Below are positions 1-5,912 of a stretch of DNA of 9,500 bases, piece after piece. The position numbers were made by a program, and so were the translations under genes. Source of the DNA: Planctomycetota bacterium (GTDB lineage: Bacteria; Planctomycetota; Planctomycetia; Pirellulales; Lacipirellulaceae). The stretch lies in the NCBI GenBank assembly GCA_024278035.1, contig JAJRUA010000469.1, forward strand, positions 1 through 9,500. Reading direction: 5' to 3'. The notes under the pieces are model-generated. The model was not told where the DNA came from. It did no database searches and worked only from the letters and a program-made list of their open reading frames with translations. How positions within the stretch are numbered: the first letter of the stretch is position 1; each line of letters starts with the position of its first letter.

Positions 1-14
1 ACGAAGGCGGAATC

Positions 15-76
15 CGGATTGCGAAATGAGGAATGACTCGCAAAGCGCTGAGTGACTTCGGTTATTCCGCAATCCG
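15..76. repeat. Imperfect hairpin of heptamer-like intergenic repeat
   Basis: CGGATTGCG (15-23) pairs perfectly with CGCAATCCG (68-76). Pairing continues inward (25-29 with 62-66) after one mismatch, giving a stem of about 15 positions and a loop of about 32 nt. The right arm and its continuation read CCGCAATCCGCAATC, a 7-nt periodic motif of the kind seen dispersed between genes in many bacterial genomes. AATCCGGATT at 11-20 is itself a perfect palindrome. No coding sequence is seen in 1-267. GGTCGCTG is repeated at 91-98 and 121-128, and GGTCGCC at 224-230 and 234-240. The hairpin lacks a T-tract, so it is not an obvious intrinsic terminator. It is more likely a dispersed repeat or the 3' border of an upstream gene. 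Confidence 0.5.
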
Positions 77-267
77 CAATCAAATCCTCCGGTCGCTGAC
101 GCTCGCGGCTCGCCTTAATTGGTCGCTGGCCTGCCGTGCTCAGGATACTCTCCTCGATGATTTTGTCTTTCGGCCATTTACAGGGTCGTGAACAATGCCT
201 CGGGCTGTCATACTGAAGCGGCTGGTCGCCTCGGGTCGCCAGTCTCCCTCCTACAGACCGCCCGCCG

Positions 268-879
268 ATGCTTACGACTTTCTTCCTGAATGGCCTAACC
301 CGCTTTATGAGCGGTGCGAGCGTCCGTTGGATTGATTGTCAGCCCGACACGTGCCAACGGGTTTATTTTGCGAACCATACGAGCCATATCGATTTGGTGC
401 TGGTTTGGTCTGCCCTGCCCCGTGAAGTTCGCCGACTCACCCGCCCGGTGGCGGCCAAGGACTATTGGGATAAAGGGTGGATTCGCCCCCATATCGCCAA
501 GGCCTACAATGCCATGCTGATCGATCGGCGGACGATTAAGGTCCACCAAAGTCCGATCGATATTATGATTAAAGAGATGGGGGACCAATACTCCGTGATC
601 CTCTTTCCCGAAGGGGGCCGCTCCGATGGCCAGCAAGTCGGTAAGTTCAAGAGTGGCCTCTATTACCTCAGCAAAAAACGCCCGGACCTAGAACTTGTAC
701 CCGTTTACCTTCACAACATGGGGCGTGTGCTGCCGCGCGATGAGTACCTGCCGGTGCCGCTCTTGGCGAGCGTAACCTTTGGGCCGCCGATGTGGCTTGA
801 GGCGGAAGAGACCAAAAACGAGTTCCTCGCCCGCGCACGCCAGGCGGTGCTGAACCTCGCTCCCAAAGAAGAAGATTAA
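268..879 (+). CDS. plsC: 1-acyl-sn-glycerol-3-phosphate acyltransferase (PlsC/LPLAT family)
   Basis: This should transfer a fatty acyl chain to the sn-2 position of lysophosphatidic acid, making phosphatidic acid at the inner membrane face. The 203-aa protein carries the family blocks in order: the catalytic NHTSHID box (H37-x4-D42), the LIDRR block (84-88), FPEGGRS (113-119, with Glu115 of the substrate-binding motif) and LVPVYL (143-148). It is shorter than typical PlsC (about 240 aa), with only a brief hydrophobic N-terminus before the HX4D box. The ATG at 268 is the first start after an in-frame stop at 214-216, and no clear Shine-Dalgarno precedes it. Met14 is a possible alternative start. 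It lies 12 bp upstream of a CDP-diacylglycerol synthase gene, the next enzyme in phospholipid synthesis, which supports the call. The exact acyl acceptor is inferred from the family. Confidence 0.88.
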   Translation: MLTTFFLNGLTRFMSGASVRWIDCQPDTCQRVYFANHTSHIDLVLVWSALPREVRRLTRPVAAKDYWDKGWIRPHIAKAYNAMLIDRRTIKVHQSPIDIMIKEMGDQYSVILFPEGGRSDGQQVGKFKSGLYYLSKKRPDLELVPVYLHNMGRVLPRDEYLPVPLLASVTFGPPMWLEAEETKNEFLARARQAVLNLAPKEED

Positions 880-891
880 GGCCCCAATTAC

Positions 892-1842
892 ATGGCACAA
901 GAAAACTGGGTTCTCGCTCTAACGATCGTTCCTTTGCTCGGCTTGGCAACGCTGGCCGGCATGGTGCTTGCGCGCCAGCCGCAGTTGGGCATGAACCCCG
1001 CCGCGATCGACGCCTTCAATAGCCGCATTCGCAGTTGGTGGATTATCTGTGCGCTGCTGACAGTGGCGTTTCTCAGCAAAACGCTGACTGTCGTCTTGTT
1101 CGGCTTCATCAGTTTTTGGGCCCTTCGAGAGTTCATCACGCTCACGCCCACCCGCCTGTCGGACCACCGTGCCCTGTTTTGGGTCTTCTTTTTCTTTACG
1201 CCTTTGCAGTACGTGCTGGTCGGCCAAGATGCCTATGGCTTGTTTAGTGTGCTGATCCCTGTCTACGCCTTCCTTTTTATTCCTATGCGAATCGCCATTG
1301 CGGGGGATCCCAAACGGTTCCTTGAACGGGCGTCGAAAATCCAGGCGGGGCTCTTGATCTGCGTTTACTGCCTGAGCTACGCCCCCGCCTTGCTTTACCT
1401 TGACAACCCGATGCTTACGCATAGCGACAACGCTCGGTTACTGTTTTTCTTAGTAACGCTGTCGCTGTTGTCCGAAGCGGTGCAGTACGCTTGGAGCCGC
1501 CTCTATGGCAAGCATGTTATCGCGCCAGAAATCAACCAGAGCCGCACCTGGGAAGGTTTCCTTGGCTCCTCAGCAACGATTGCCTTAATCGGTGCTGCGA
1601 TTTACGAGATGGGTGCCACCCCTTTCGCCCAGCTTTGGCATGTGGTGCTTGTGTCGCTCTTGATTGCCGTGATGAGCTTCGCTGGGGCCATGACCATGTC
1701 AGCCATCAAACGAGACCGGCGTGTCCAAGACTATGGCACCCTTATCGAAGGCCATGGCGGAGTGCTCGACCGCATCGACGGCCTTTGCTTCGCCGCCCCC
1801 GTTTTTTACCATGTCGCACGGCGATTGCTTGAGGCTTATTGA
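892..1842 (+). CDS. Phosphatidate cytidylyltransferase, YnbB-like CdsA family
   Basis: This is an integral membrane enzyme expected to make CDP-diacylglycerol from CTP and phosphatidic acid. The 316-aa protein is mostly hydrophobic, with roughly eight to nine membrane segments. The C-terminal CdsA signature lies at 270-296: S270, KR at 273-274, D280, GHGG at 287-290 and the DRID box at 293-296. An upstream block with TWEG and a GKHVIAPE stretch (about residues 194-226) is also typical of CdsA. The RIRSWW segment near residue 45 and SAIKRD-APVFY near the end resemble E. coli YnbB more than CdsA proper. Oddities are Gln279 where CdsA normally has Lys of the KD pair, Glu286 in place of Pro before GHGG, and Glu195 where Asp is usual. 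The gene starts 12 bp after plsC, so the two are probably co-transcribed. Activity is inferred, as the substitutions could tune specificity. Confidence 0.87.
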   Translation: MAQENWVLALTIVPLLGLATLAGMVLARQPQLGMNPAAIDAFNSRIRSWWIICALLTVAFLSKTLTVVLFGFISFWALREFITLTPTRLSDHRALFWVFFFFTPLQYVLVGQDAYGLFSVLIPVYAFLFIPMRIAIAGDPKRFLERASKIQAGLLICVYCLSYAPALLYLDNPMLTHSDNARLLFFLVTLSLLSEAVQYAWSRLYGKHVIAPEINQSRTWEGFLGSSATIALIGAAIYEMGATPFAQLWHVVLVSLLIAVMSFAGAMTMSAIKRDRRVQDYGTLIEGHGGVLDRIDGLCFAAPVFYHVARRLLEAY

Positions 1843-1889
1843 GTCCTGCACGGGCCAAGCGACGGGCCACAAGCGACGGGCCTCAATAA
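1836..1889. repeat. Convergent gene-end inverted repeat with tandem AAGCGACGGGCC copies
   Basis: TTATTGAG (1836-1843) and CTCAATAA (1882-1889) form an 8-bp perfect inverted repeat. It covers the stop codons of both convergent genes. The loop holds a direct repeat, AAGCGACGGGCC at 1857-1868 and 1871-1882 (14-bp period), preceded by a further CGGGCC at 1851-1856. There is no T-tract on either strand, so a role as a bidirectional terminator is only a guess. The tandem copies may be simple replication slippage in a 40-bp gap. Confidence 0.45.
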
Positions 1890-3286
1890 CTCTTCAATTC
1901 ACCCACCAACGCTGTCATGCTTTCTTTTGCGTCGCCGAAGAGCATCCGGGTGTTGTCGTAGTAGAACAGCGGGTTATCGACGCCCGCATAACCGGCGGCG
2001 CGGCCCCGCTTGAGCATCACCGTGCGGTGAGCGGTCCAGACCTCAAGGACCGGCATGCCAGCGATCGGACTGTTGGGATCGGTCAGGGCACTTGGGTTCA
2101 CGATGTCGTTGGCTCCGATGATGAGCACGACATCCGTCTCAGGGAAATCGGCGTTGATTTCGTCCATCTCAAAAACGATGTCGTAAGGAACCGAGGCTTC
2201 GGCCAAGAGGACGTTCATGTGTCCCGGCAACCGGCCGGCGACGGGGTGGATGGCGAAACGCACCTGAATCTCTTTCTTGCGAAGAATAGCGACAACTTCG
2301 CAGACCGCGTGCTGGGCCCGGGCGACGGCCATTCCGTAGCCAGGGACGATTACCACACTCCGGGCAGCGAGCAATTCGGCGGCAAGTTCATCGACCGACG
2401 TTTCGCGCACTTGGCCCGCTTCGCTCACCTCGCACGAAGCGGCGGCTGCGGTGGTGCCGGTCCCCCAACCGCCGAAGACGACGTTGGCGATCGACCGGTT
2501 CATCGCTCGGCACATGATGTAACTAAGAATCGCACCGCTAGCGCCGACCAGGGCACCGGTTACGATCAACAGGTCATTCGAGAGCATGAATCCCGCAGCA
2601 GCAGCGGTCCAGCCGGAATAGCTATTGAGCAGCGACACGACGACCGGCATATCGGCACCACCAATGGCGGCGACCAAGTGGACGCCAAGCAACAGGGCAA
2701 TGATCGTGGCAACGAGGAGCCACATCAACGGATTGCCAATCCCCATTATTAGCAAAACTCCCAAAGTGAGGCTCGCCAATAGGGCCATAAGATTTAGCAG
2801 ATGCCGGAAAGGCAAGTGCAATGGCTTACCCGAGAGTGTGCCCCGCAGCTTGAAGAAAGCGACGACCGAGCCGGTGAACGTGATCGCTCCGATCCAGACA
2901 GCAAGGTAAACCTCAAAAAGATGGATCGCATGGCCAACGGCGCTTTCGCTCGGTTCATCGAAAAAGCTAGCGAAGCCAACCAGCACGGCTGCTGCACCGA
3001 CGAAGCTATGCAGCACCGCCACCATCTCAGGCATTGCCGTCATCGCGACGCGAGCGGCCATCACGGCACCAATGGCTGCCCCGACTAAAACGGCCACGGC
3101 CACAAACGTCAACCCACGGGGTGTCATTTCACCTGCCGTGAACGTTGCGGCAATAGCAATCGCCATGCCGATCATGCCAAAAAGTGCCCCGCGCCGTGCG
3201 GTCTCTTGGCTGCTAAGCCCCTTGAGACTCAAGATGAACAACACCGAAGCGACAAGGTACGGAAGCGAGAGTAGAACGTGATTCAA
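1883..3286 (-). CDS. pntB: NAD(P) transhydrogenase subunit beta
   Basis: This is the beta subunit of the proton-translocating transhydrogenase, which drives hydride transfer from NADH to NADP+ with the proton gradient. The 467-aa protein matches the usual length (about 460). Residues 1 to about 270 are the membrane domain: the LHSF segment with its conserved channel His (H93), LNSYSGW with conserved Asn (N221), then [17 protein letters not shown]. Residues about 290-467 are the NADP(H)-binding domain III: GYGMAVA (316-322), the [18 protein letters not shown] segment (347-364), GANDIVNP (391-398) and [16 protein letters not shown] (426-441). The start is TTG at 3286: an in-frame stop lies about 30 nt upstream with no ATG between, and [17 protein letters not shown] fits known PntB N-termini. 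No Shine-Dalgarno is visible. It follows pntA after 122 bp. Confidence 0.96.
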   Translation of the reverse strand: MNHVLLSLPYLVASVLFILSLKGLSSQETARRGALFGMIGMAIAIAATFTAGEMTPRGLTFVAVAVLVGAAIGAVMAARVAMTAMPEMVAVLHSFVGAAAVLVGFASFFDEPSESAVGHAIHLFEVYLAVWIGAITFTGSVVAFFKLRGTLSGKPLHLPFRHLLNLMALLASLTLGVLLIMGIGNPLMWLLVATIIALLLGVHLVAAIGGADMPVVVSLLNSYSGWTAAAAGFMLSNDLLIVTGALVGASGAILSYIMCRAMNRSIANVVFGGWGTGTTAAAASCEVSEAGQVRETSVDELAAELLAARSVVIVPGYGMAVARAQHAVCEVVAILRKKEIQVRFAIHPVAGRLPGHMNVLLAEASVPYDIVFEMDEINADFPETDVVLIIGANDIVNPSALTDPNSPIAGMPVLEVWTAHRTVMLKRGRAAGYAGVDNPLFYYDNTRMLFGDAKESMTALVGELKSY

Positions 3287-3408
3287 GGGAAGGGACCCGT
3301 GATTGACAGCTAGAGGCTACAGGTGAACTAAAAATCAAAGGATTGGTAACAGCCGCAGAAGGGGAGCCAGCGGTTTTTTTGGTTCTTGGCTTTGTTTCCC
3401 AGGGCGAT
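3287..3408 (-). other. pntA-pntB intergenic spacer
   Basis: The 122 bp separates two genes whose products form one complex, whereas pntA and pntB usually lie very close together. On the minus strand it contains an A7 run followed by a pyrimidine-rich stretch, and it ends in CCCTTCCC directly before the TTG start of pntB. I see no strong hairpin plus T-tract, no small ORF and no ribosome binding site. It may simply be a transcribed spacer. Confidence 0.4.
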
Positions 3409-5019
3409 TCAATCTCTTCGGAACATCGCCAGCATTCGGTGGGTTACCCAAAAACCGCCAGCGACGTTGATCATGGCAAGCAAGATCGCAGCCAGCCCAA
3501 GCAGAGCGGCAATGCCAAGGCCGCCCCCCTCTTCAGTCAAGGGAGCGATGGCACCGCCATGCAACAAGCCGCCAATGATAATGATGCCACTGATCGCGTT
3601 CGTCACTGCCATCAAGGGCGTGTGCAATGCGGGCGTGACGTTCCAAATGATCTGGTAGCCGATAAAACAGGCCAGGACAAATACCGTCAGATGCTGGACG
3701 AACGCTTGTAGCTCGGTCCCAGAATCTGCTTCGGCACCTCCTCCTACTCCAAAACGTAAGAACGCCCAGCCAGCGGCCAGCAACAAGCCACCCGCAACAA
3801 GGAACGTATCGAACCGCGTTGGCGAAGGAATCTCTTCCGCTTCGGCAGCCACCGGTCGGGGGGCTGGCTTGGGTGGCGGAGCGGGAGGAGCAGGGGCCTC
3901 GGGCGGGGGCCAACTGACCGTGCCATCGTGTGTGACGGTCATCGCACGCGTTACTTCGTCTTCCATGTCAATCTCGGGCTCCTCACCACCAAGGTGCTTC
4001 ACCAGATTGACCATCACGTTCGAGTAAAGCGAACTCGCTGTGTTCGCCATCCGGCTGGGCAAGTCGGTGTAGCCGATCACCGTAACACCGTGCTCGACGA
4101 CCGCTTCACCCGGCTGTGTGTATTCGCAGTTGCCCCCCTGTTCACCCGCTAGATCAACCACTACTGAGCCAGGCCGCATTCGTTCGACCATATCCTTCAG
4201 CCAGAGCTTGGGAGCGGGCCGACCGGGGATCAGTGCCGTCGTGATAACGATATCCACCTCTTCCGCTTGCTTACGGAACAGGGCGAACTCGGCATCAAGA
4301 AACGCCTGCGACATCTCTTTTGCGTAGCCGCCAGCTCCGTCGCCCGATTCTTCCATGTGGATCGTAAGGAACTCGCCGCCGAGACTTTCGACCTGGTCTT
4401 CCGTAGCCGCGCGCGTGTCAAAAGCACGGACAATGGCCCCCAGGTTTTTTGCCGCGCCGACTGCCGCCAGTCCTGCGACCCCGGCACCAATCACGAGCAC
4501 TTTGGCGGGTGGCAATCGTCCGGCAGCGGTCATTTGGCCACCAAAGAACCGCCCAAAAGCGTTCGCTGCTTCGATCACTGCCCGGTAGCCAGCAATGTTT
4601 GCCATCGCGCTGAGGGTGTCCATCGACTGGGCCCGGGTGATGCGTGGCACCACATCCAAAGCCAAAGCACTCACCCCTTGCTTGGCTAATTTTTGGAGCA
4701 GCTCATCATTCGAGGCCGGCTGTAAGTAGCAAGCCAGAATAGCGCCCCGTTTCAGTCGCCCAATCTCTTCGTCGCTGGGAGCGCGGACCTTGAAGACCGC
4801 ATCGGCGTCGGCCCAAACGTCGGTGACATTGCTCGTGACATCGGTGGCGATTTTGGCCCCTGCTTTGCGGTAGGCATCGTCGCTAAAGCCGGCGGCCTGG
4901 CCCGCTCCCGACTCGACCACAGGCTGATGCCCCAGTTTGACGAGGCGCACCACCGAATCAGGGGTGCCGGCGACGCGGCATTCACCGGGGAAAATTTCCT
5001 TGGGGAGGACGATCCGCAT
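3409..5019 (-). CDS. pntA: NAD(P) transhydrogenase subunit alpha (fused, with membrane domain)
   Basis: This is the NAD(H)-binding subunit of the membrane transhydrogenase; it works with PntB. The 536-aa protein is the undivided, E. coli-like form. An N-terminal alanine dehydrogenase/transhydrogenase domain begins MRIVLPKE and includes RVAGTP (15-20) and the VVPRITRAQSMD segment (123-134). The Rossmann loop GAGVAGLAA lies at 178-186, followed by RAFDTR, and NGG-type NAD-site residues GGNCEY lie at about 295-300. A proline- and alanine-rich linker (about 371-392) leads to the domain II helices (about 405-530), including WNVTPALHTPLMAVTNAISG. Some bacteria split this protein into PntAA and PntAB; here it is one chain. 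The ATG at 5017-5019 matches the conserved N-terminus. No strong Shine-Dalgarno precedes it, and a likely extended -10 promoter lies about 70 bp upstream. Confidence 0.96.
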   Translation of the reverse strand: MRIVLPKEIFPGECRVAGTPDSVVRLVKLGHQPVVESGAGQAAGFSDDAYRKAGAKIATDVTSNVTDVWADADAVFKVRAPSDEEIGRLKRGAILACYLQPASNDELLQKLAKQGVSALALDVVPRITRAQSMDTLSAMANIAGYRAVIEAANAFGRFFGGQMTAAGRLPPAKVLVIGAGVAGLAAVGAAKNLGAIVRAFDTRAATEDQVESLGGEFLTIHMEESGDGAGGYAKEMSQAFLDAEFALFRKQAEEVDIVITTALIPGRPAPKLWLKDMVERMRPGSVVVDLAGEQGGNCEYTQPGEAVVEHGVTVIGYTDLPSRMANTASSLYSNVMVNLVKHLGGEEPEIDMEDEVTRAMTVTHDGTVSWPPPEAPAPPAPPPKPAPRPVAAEAEEIPSPTRFDTFLVAGGLLLAAGWAFLRFGVGGGAEADSGTELQAFVQHLTVFVLACFIGYQIIWNVTPALHTPLMAVTNAISGIIIIGGLLHGGAIAPLTEEGGGLGIAALLGLAAILLAMINVAGGFWVTHRMLAMFRRD

Positions 5020-5086
5020 GGCGGTTTTTGTCTCGCTTACAGGAAGAGCTGAGAGAGTTTTTCAATCGGTAAAGTGGATTCACCCC

Positions 5087-5095
5087 AATATAGCA
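5087..5095 (-). promoter_or_regulatory. Candidate extended -10 promoter for pntAB
   Basis: Read on the minus strand, 5095 down to 5087 is TGCTATATT. This is a TG-N extended -10 followed by a hexamer close to TATAAT. No good -35 lies at 16-18 bp, which is tolerated by extended -10 promoters. A start point near 5080 would give a leader of about 60 nt before the pntA ATG at 5019. Planctomycete promoters are poorly defined, so this is a sequence resemblance only. Confidence 0.35.
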
Positions 5096-5210
5096 CAAAT
5101 GGATTTTTCGGGCAGACTGCTAGTGCCAGCGGCCCAGGACGATTGCAAAGTCCGATGTGGTCCACAGGCGGATCCTTCCGAACCCGTTGCCTCGGTTGGC
5201 TTTAGGTATT

Positions 5211-5352
5211 TGAACCGCGAAGGAACCATAAAGACACGAAGGACACAAAGAAGAAAAAAGGAAGACAACCGCTAAGCCACGCTAACGCAAGGAAGGTGGA
5301 GATTTGAGCATCAGAAGATCGGTGTTTTTTCTTTAGTGCCTTCGTGGTTCAG
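5211..5352. repeat. Inverted heptamer-type intergenic repeat (ACGAAGG/ACAAAG units)
   Basis: The left arm starts TGAACCGCGAAGG at 5211 and continues in 7-nt steps (AAAGACACGAAGGACACAAAG) into an A-rich run to about 5260. The right arm, 5325-5351, is its degenerate complement: reversed, it reads TGAACCACGAAGGCAC, then TAAAGA and an A6 run. The space between holds further related units (CCGCTAAGCC, ACGCTAACG), and 5361-5386 carries another related complementary unit. Such ACGAAGG-type repeats are scattered between genes in many unrelated bacteria; their function is unknown. Confidence 0.55.
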
Positions 5353-5500
5353 GTTTCCGCACGTTCCTTCGCTCCGTTGCGGTTCATTTTTCCAATAGGA
5401 ATTCAGGAGCCCACTGGCGAGCCGGAGCGGAGGTCCTGACCGCCTGTTTGGCAAACTACCCGTGGAAATACCGAATGGGCCGTAAGTGTTCGGCGTTTCC

Positions 5501-5545
5501 GGACCATCGTGGTGCAGACCACCAAGTGGTCCAGGCAGGTGGTCT
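5501..5545. other. Short segment with nested and alternative hairpins
   Basis: GGACCA (5501-5506) pairs with TGGTCC (5527-5532). Inside it, GTGGT (5509-5513) pairs with ACCAC (5518-5522) around a GCAG loop. Alternatively, AGACCACC (5516-5523) pairs with GGTGGTCT (5538-5545) for 8 perfect base pairs, which would break the first fold. Both folds are directly visible, but I cannot tell which strand, if any, is transcribed or whether the pairing is conserved. Confidence 0.3.
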
Positions 5546-5757
5546 AGGGGAATGGGGGTGTACCTCAAGGGCTTCACAGGCTGCGGTAGAAACACCGATT
5601 CTAGCCAAGGGAACACCAATTTCATGTGATCTTCCGCCCCAACAATTGAGGCGAGGAGCCGCTTTGCTTATAAGTGTTGACGGGTGCGTACTCACTTAGA
5701 GCCTATCCCAGAACCTATCAGGAGGCGTCCAGCGGTCGAGAAAGACGGACGTGCAGT

Positions 5758-5864
5758 TAGTGCTTTGACAACTCTTAGAATTAGGGTGCTGGCTGGCAGA
5801 AGAACTTACGGCAAAACAACTTCTGTCAGCCAGCACCCTAATTTTTGATCTTGCCAAAGCACTA
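5758..5864. mobile_element. MITE-like 107-bp palindrome bounded by TA
   Basis: The element is one long inverted repeat that aligns without gaps. The outer arms TAGTGCTTTG (5758-5767) and CAAAGCACTA (5855-5864) are perfect. The next 11 positions are only partly matched. The inner arms 5779-5802 and 5820-5843 then match over 24 positions, with a single G/T pair at 5796/5826. A 17-nt loop (5803-5819) lies at the centre. TA at both edges (5758-5759 and 5863-5864) fits a TA target duplication, as made by IS630/Tc1-type transposases, so the element proper could be 103 bp with GTGCTTTG ends. It encodes no protein. The inner stem followed by TTTTT on the + strand also looks like an intrinsic terminator, but no + strand gene lies upstream. 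It ends 48 bp before the Nramp-related start codon. Confidence 0.6.
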
Positions 5865-5873
5865 GACTGAAAT
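5845..5873 (+). promoter_or_regulatory. Weak candidate promoter overlapping the palindrome's right arm
   Basis: TTGATC (5845-5850) and TGAAAT (5868-5873) are separated by 17 bp and resemble -35 and -10 hexamers, each matching about four of six positions. A start near 5880 would give a leader of about 33 nt for the Nramp-related gene. A perfect TTGACA also occurs at 5765-5770, but no -10 follows it. The match is weak and could be chance. Confidence 0.2.
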
Positions 5874-5895
5874 ACAAAAAAACGGAACCAAAGAA

Positions 5896-5904
5896 GGAAG
5901 AAGG
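5896..5904 (+). promoter_or_regulatory. Ribosome binding site deciding the Nramp-related start
   Basis: The purine-rich GGAAGAAGG (5896-5904, really from 5895) ends 8 nt before the ATG at 5913 but only 2 nt before the in-frame GTG at 5907. The spacing therefore favours ATG 5913 as the true start, two codons shorter than the longest reading frame. Confidence 0.55.
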
Positions 5905-5912
5905 TAGTGTCG

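Larger units (their letters stand above)
5020..5906. other. Divergent 890-bp intergenic region without a convincing gene
   Basis: This lies between the divergent pntA and the Nramp-related gene. It holds a candidate pntA promoter (5087-5095), an inverted heptamer-type repeat (5211-5352), a segment with alternative hairpins (5501-5545), a lone GAGCCTATCCCA motif near 5699-5710 that resembles some IS termini but has no partner, and a MITE-like palindrome (5758-5864). Three short ORFs of 79-104 aa between 5311 and 5699 overlap one another on both strands. They show no recognisable domain and no ribosome binding site, so I do not call them. From about 5353 to 5500 and 5546 to 5690 I see nothing identifiable. 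Confidence 0.6.

Noticed and set aside
919..1422. 167-aa minus-strand open frame inside the cytidylyltransferase gene
   Set aside because: It is antisense to a clear membrane enzyme, highly charged and unrecognisable, as expected for a reverse-frame shadow.
1721..2752. A 343-aa open frame on the + strand across the cdsA end and antisense to pntB
   Set aside because: Its composition is low-complexity and strongly charged (many His, Asp, Gly), it has no known motif, it overlaps two well-supported genes and has no plausible ribosome binding site. It is a shadow of pntB codon structure.
5311..5699. Three overlapping small open frames in the divergent intergenic region
   Set aside because: They overlap on both strands, lack ribosome binding sites and recognisable domains, and cover the alternative-hairpin segment. 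The evidence is too weak for a gene call.
5699..5720. GAGCCTATCCCA as the terminal repeat of an IS5-like element
   Set aside because: No inverted partner, transposase remnant or target duplication was found in the window.
5779..5850. Intrinsic terminator made by the strong stem and following T-run
   Set aside because: No + strand gene lies upstream to terminate, and the symmetric outer arms with TA borders are better explained by a MITE-like element. A conditional attenuator remains possible.
5907..5912. GTG at 5907 as start of the transporter gene
   Set aside because: The purine-rich ribosome binding site ends only 2 nt before it but 8 nt before ATG 5913.
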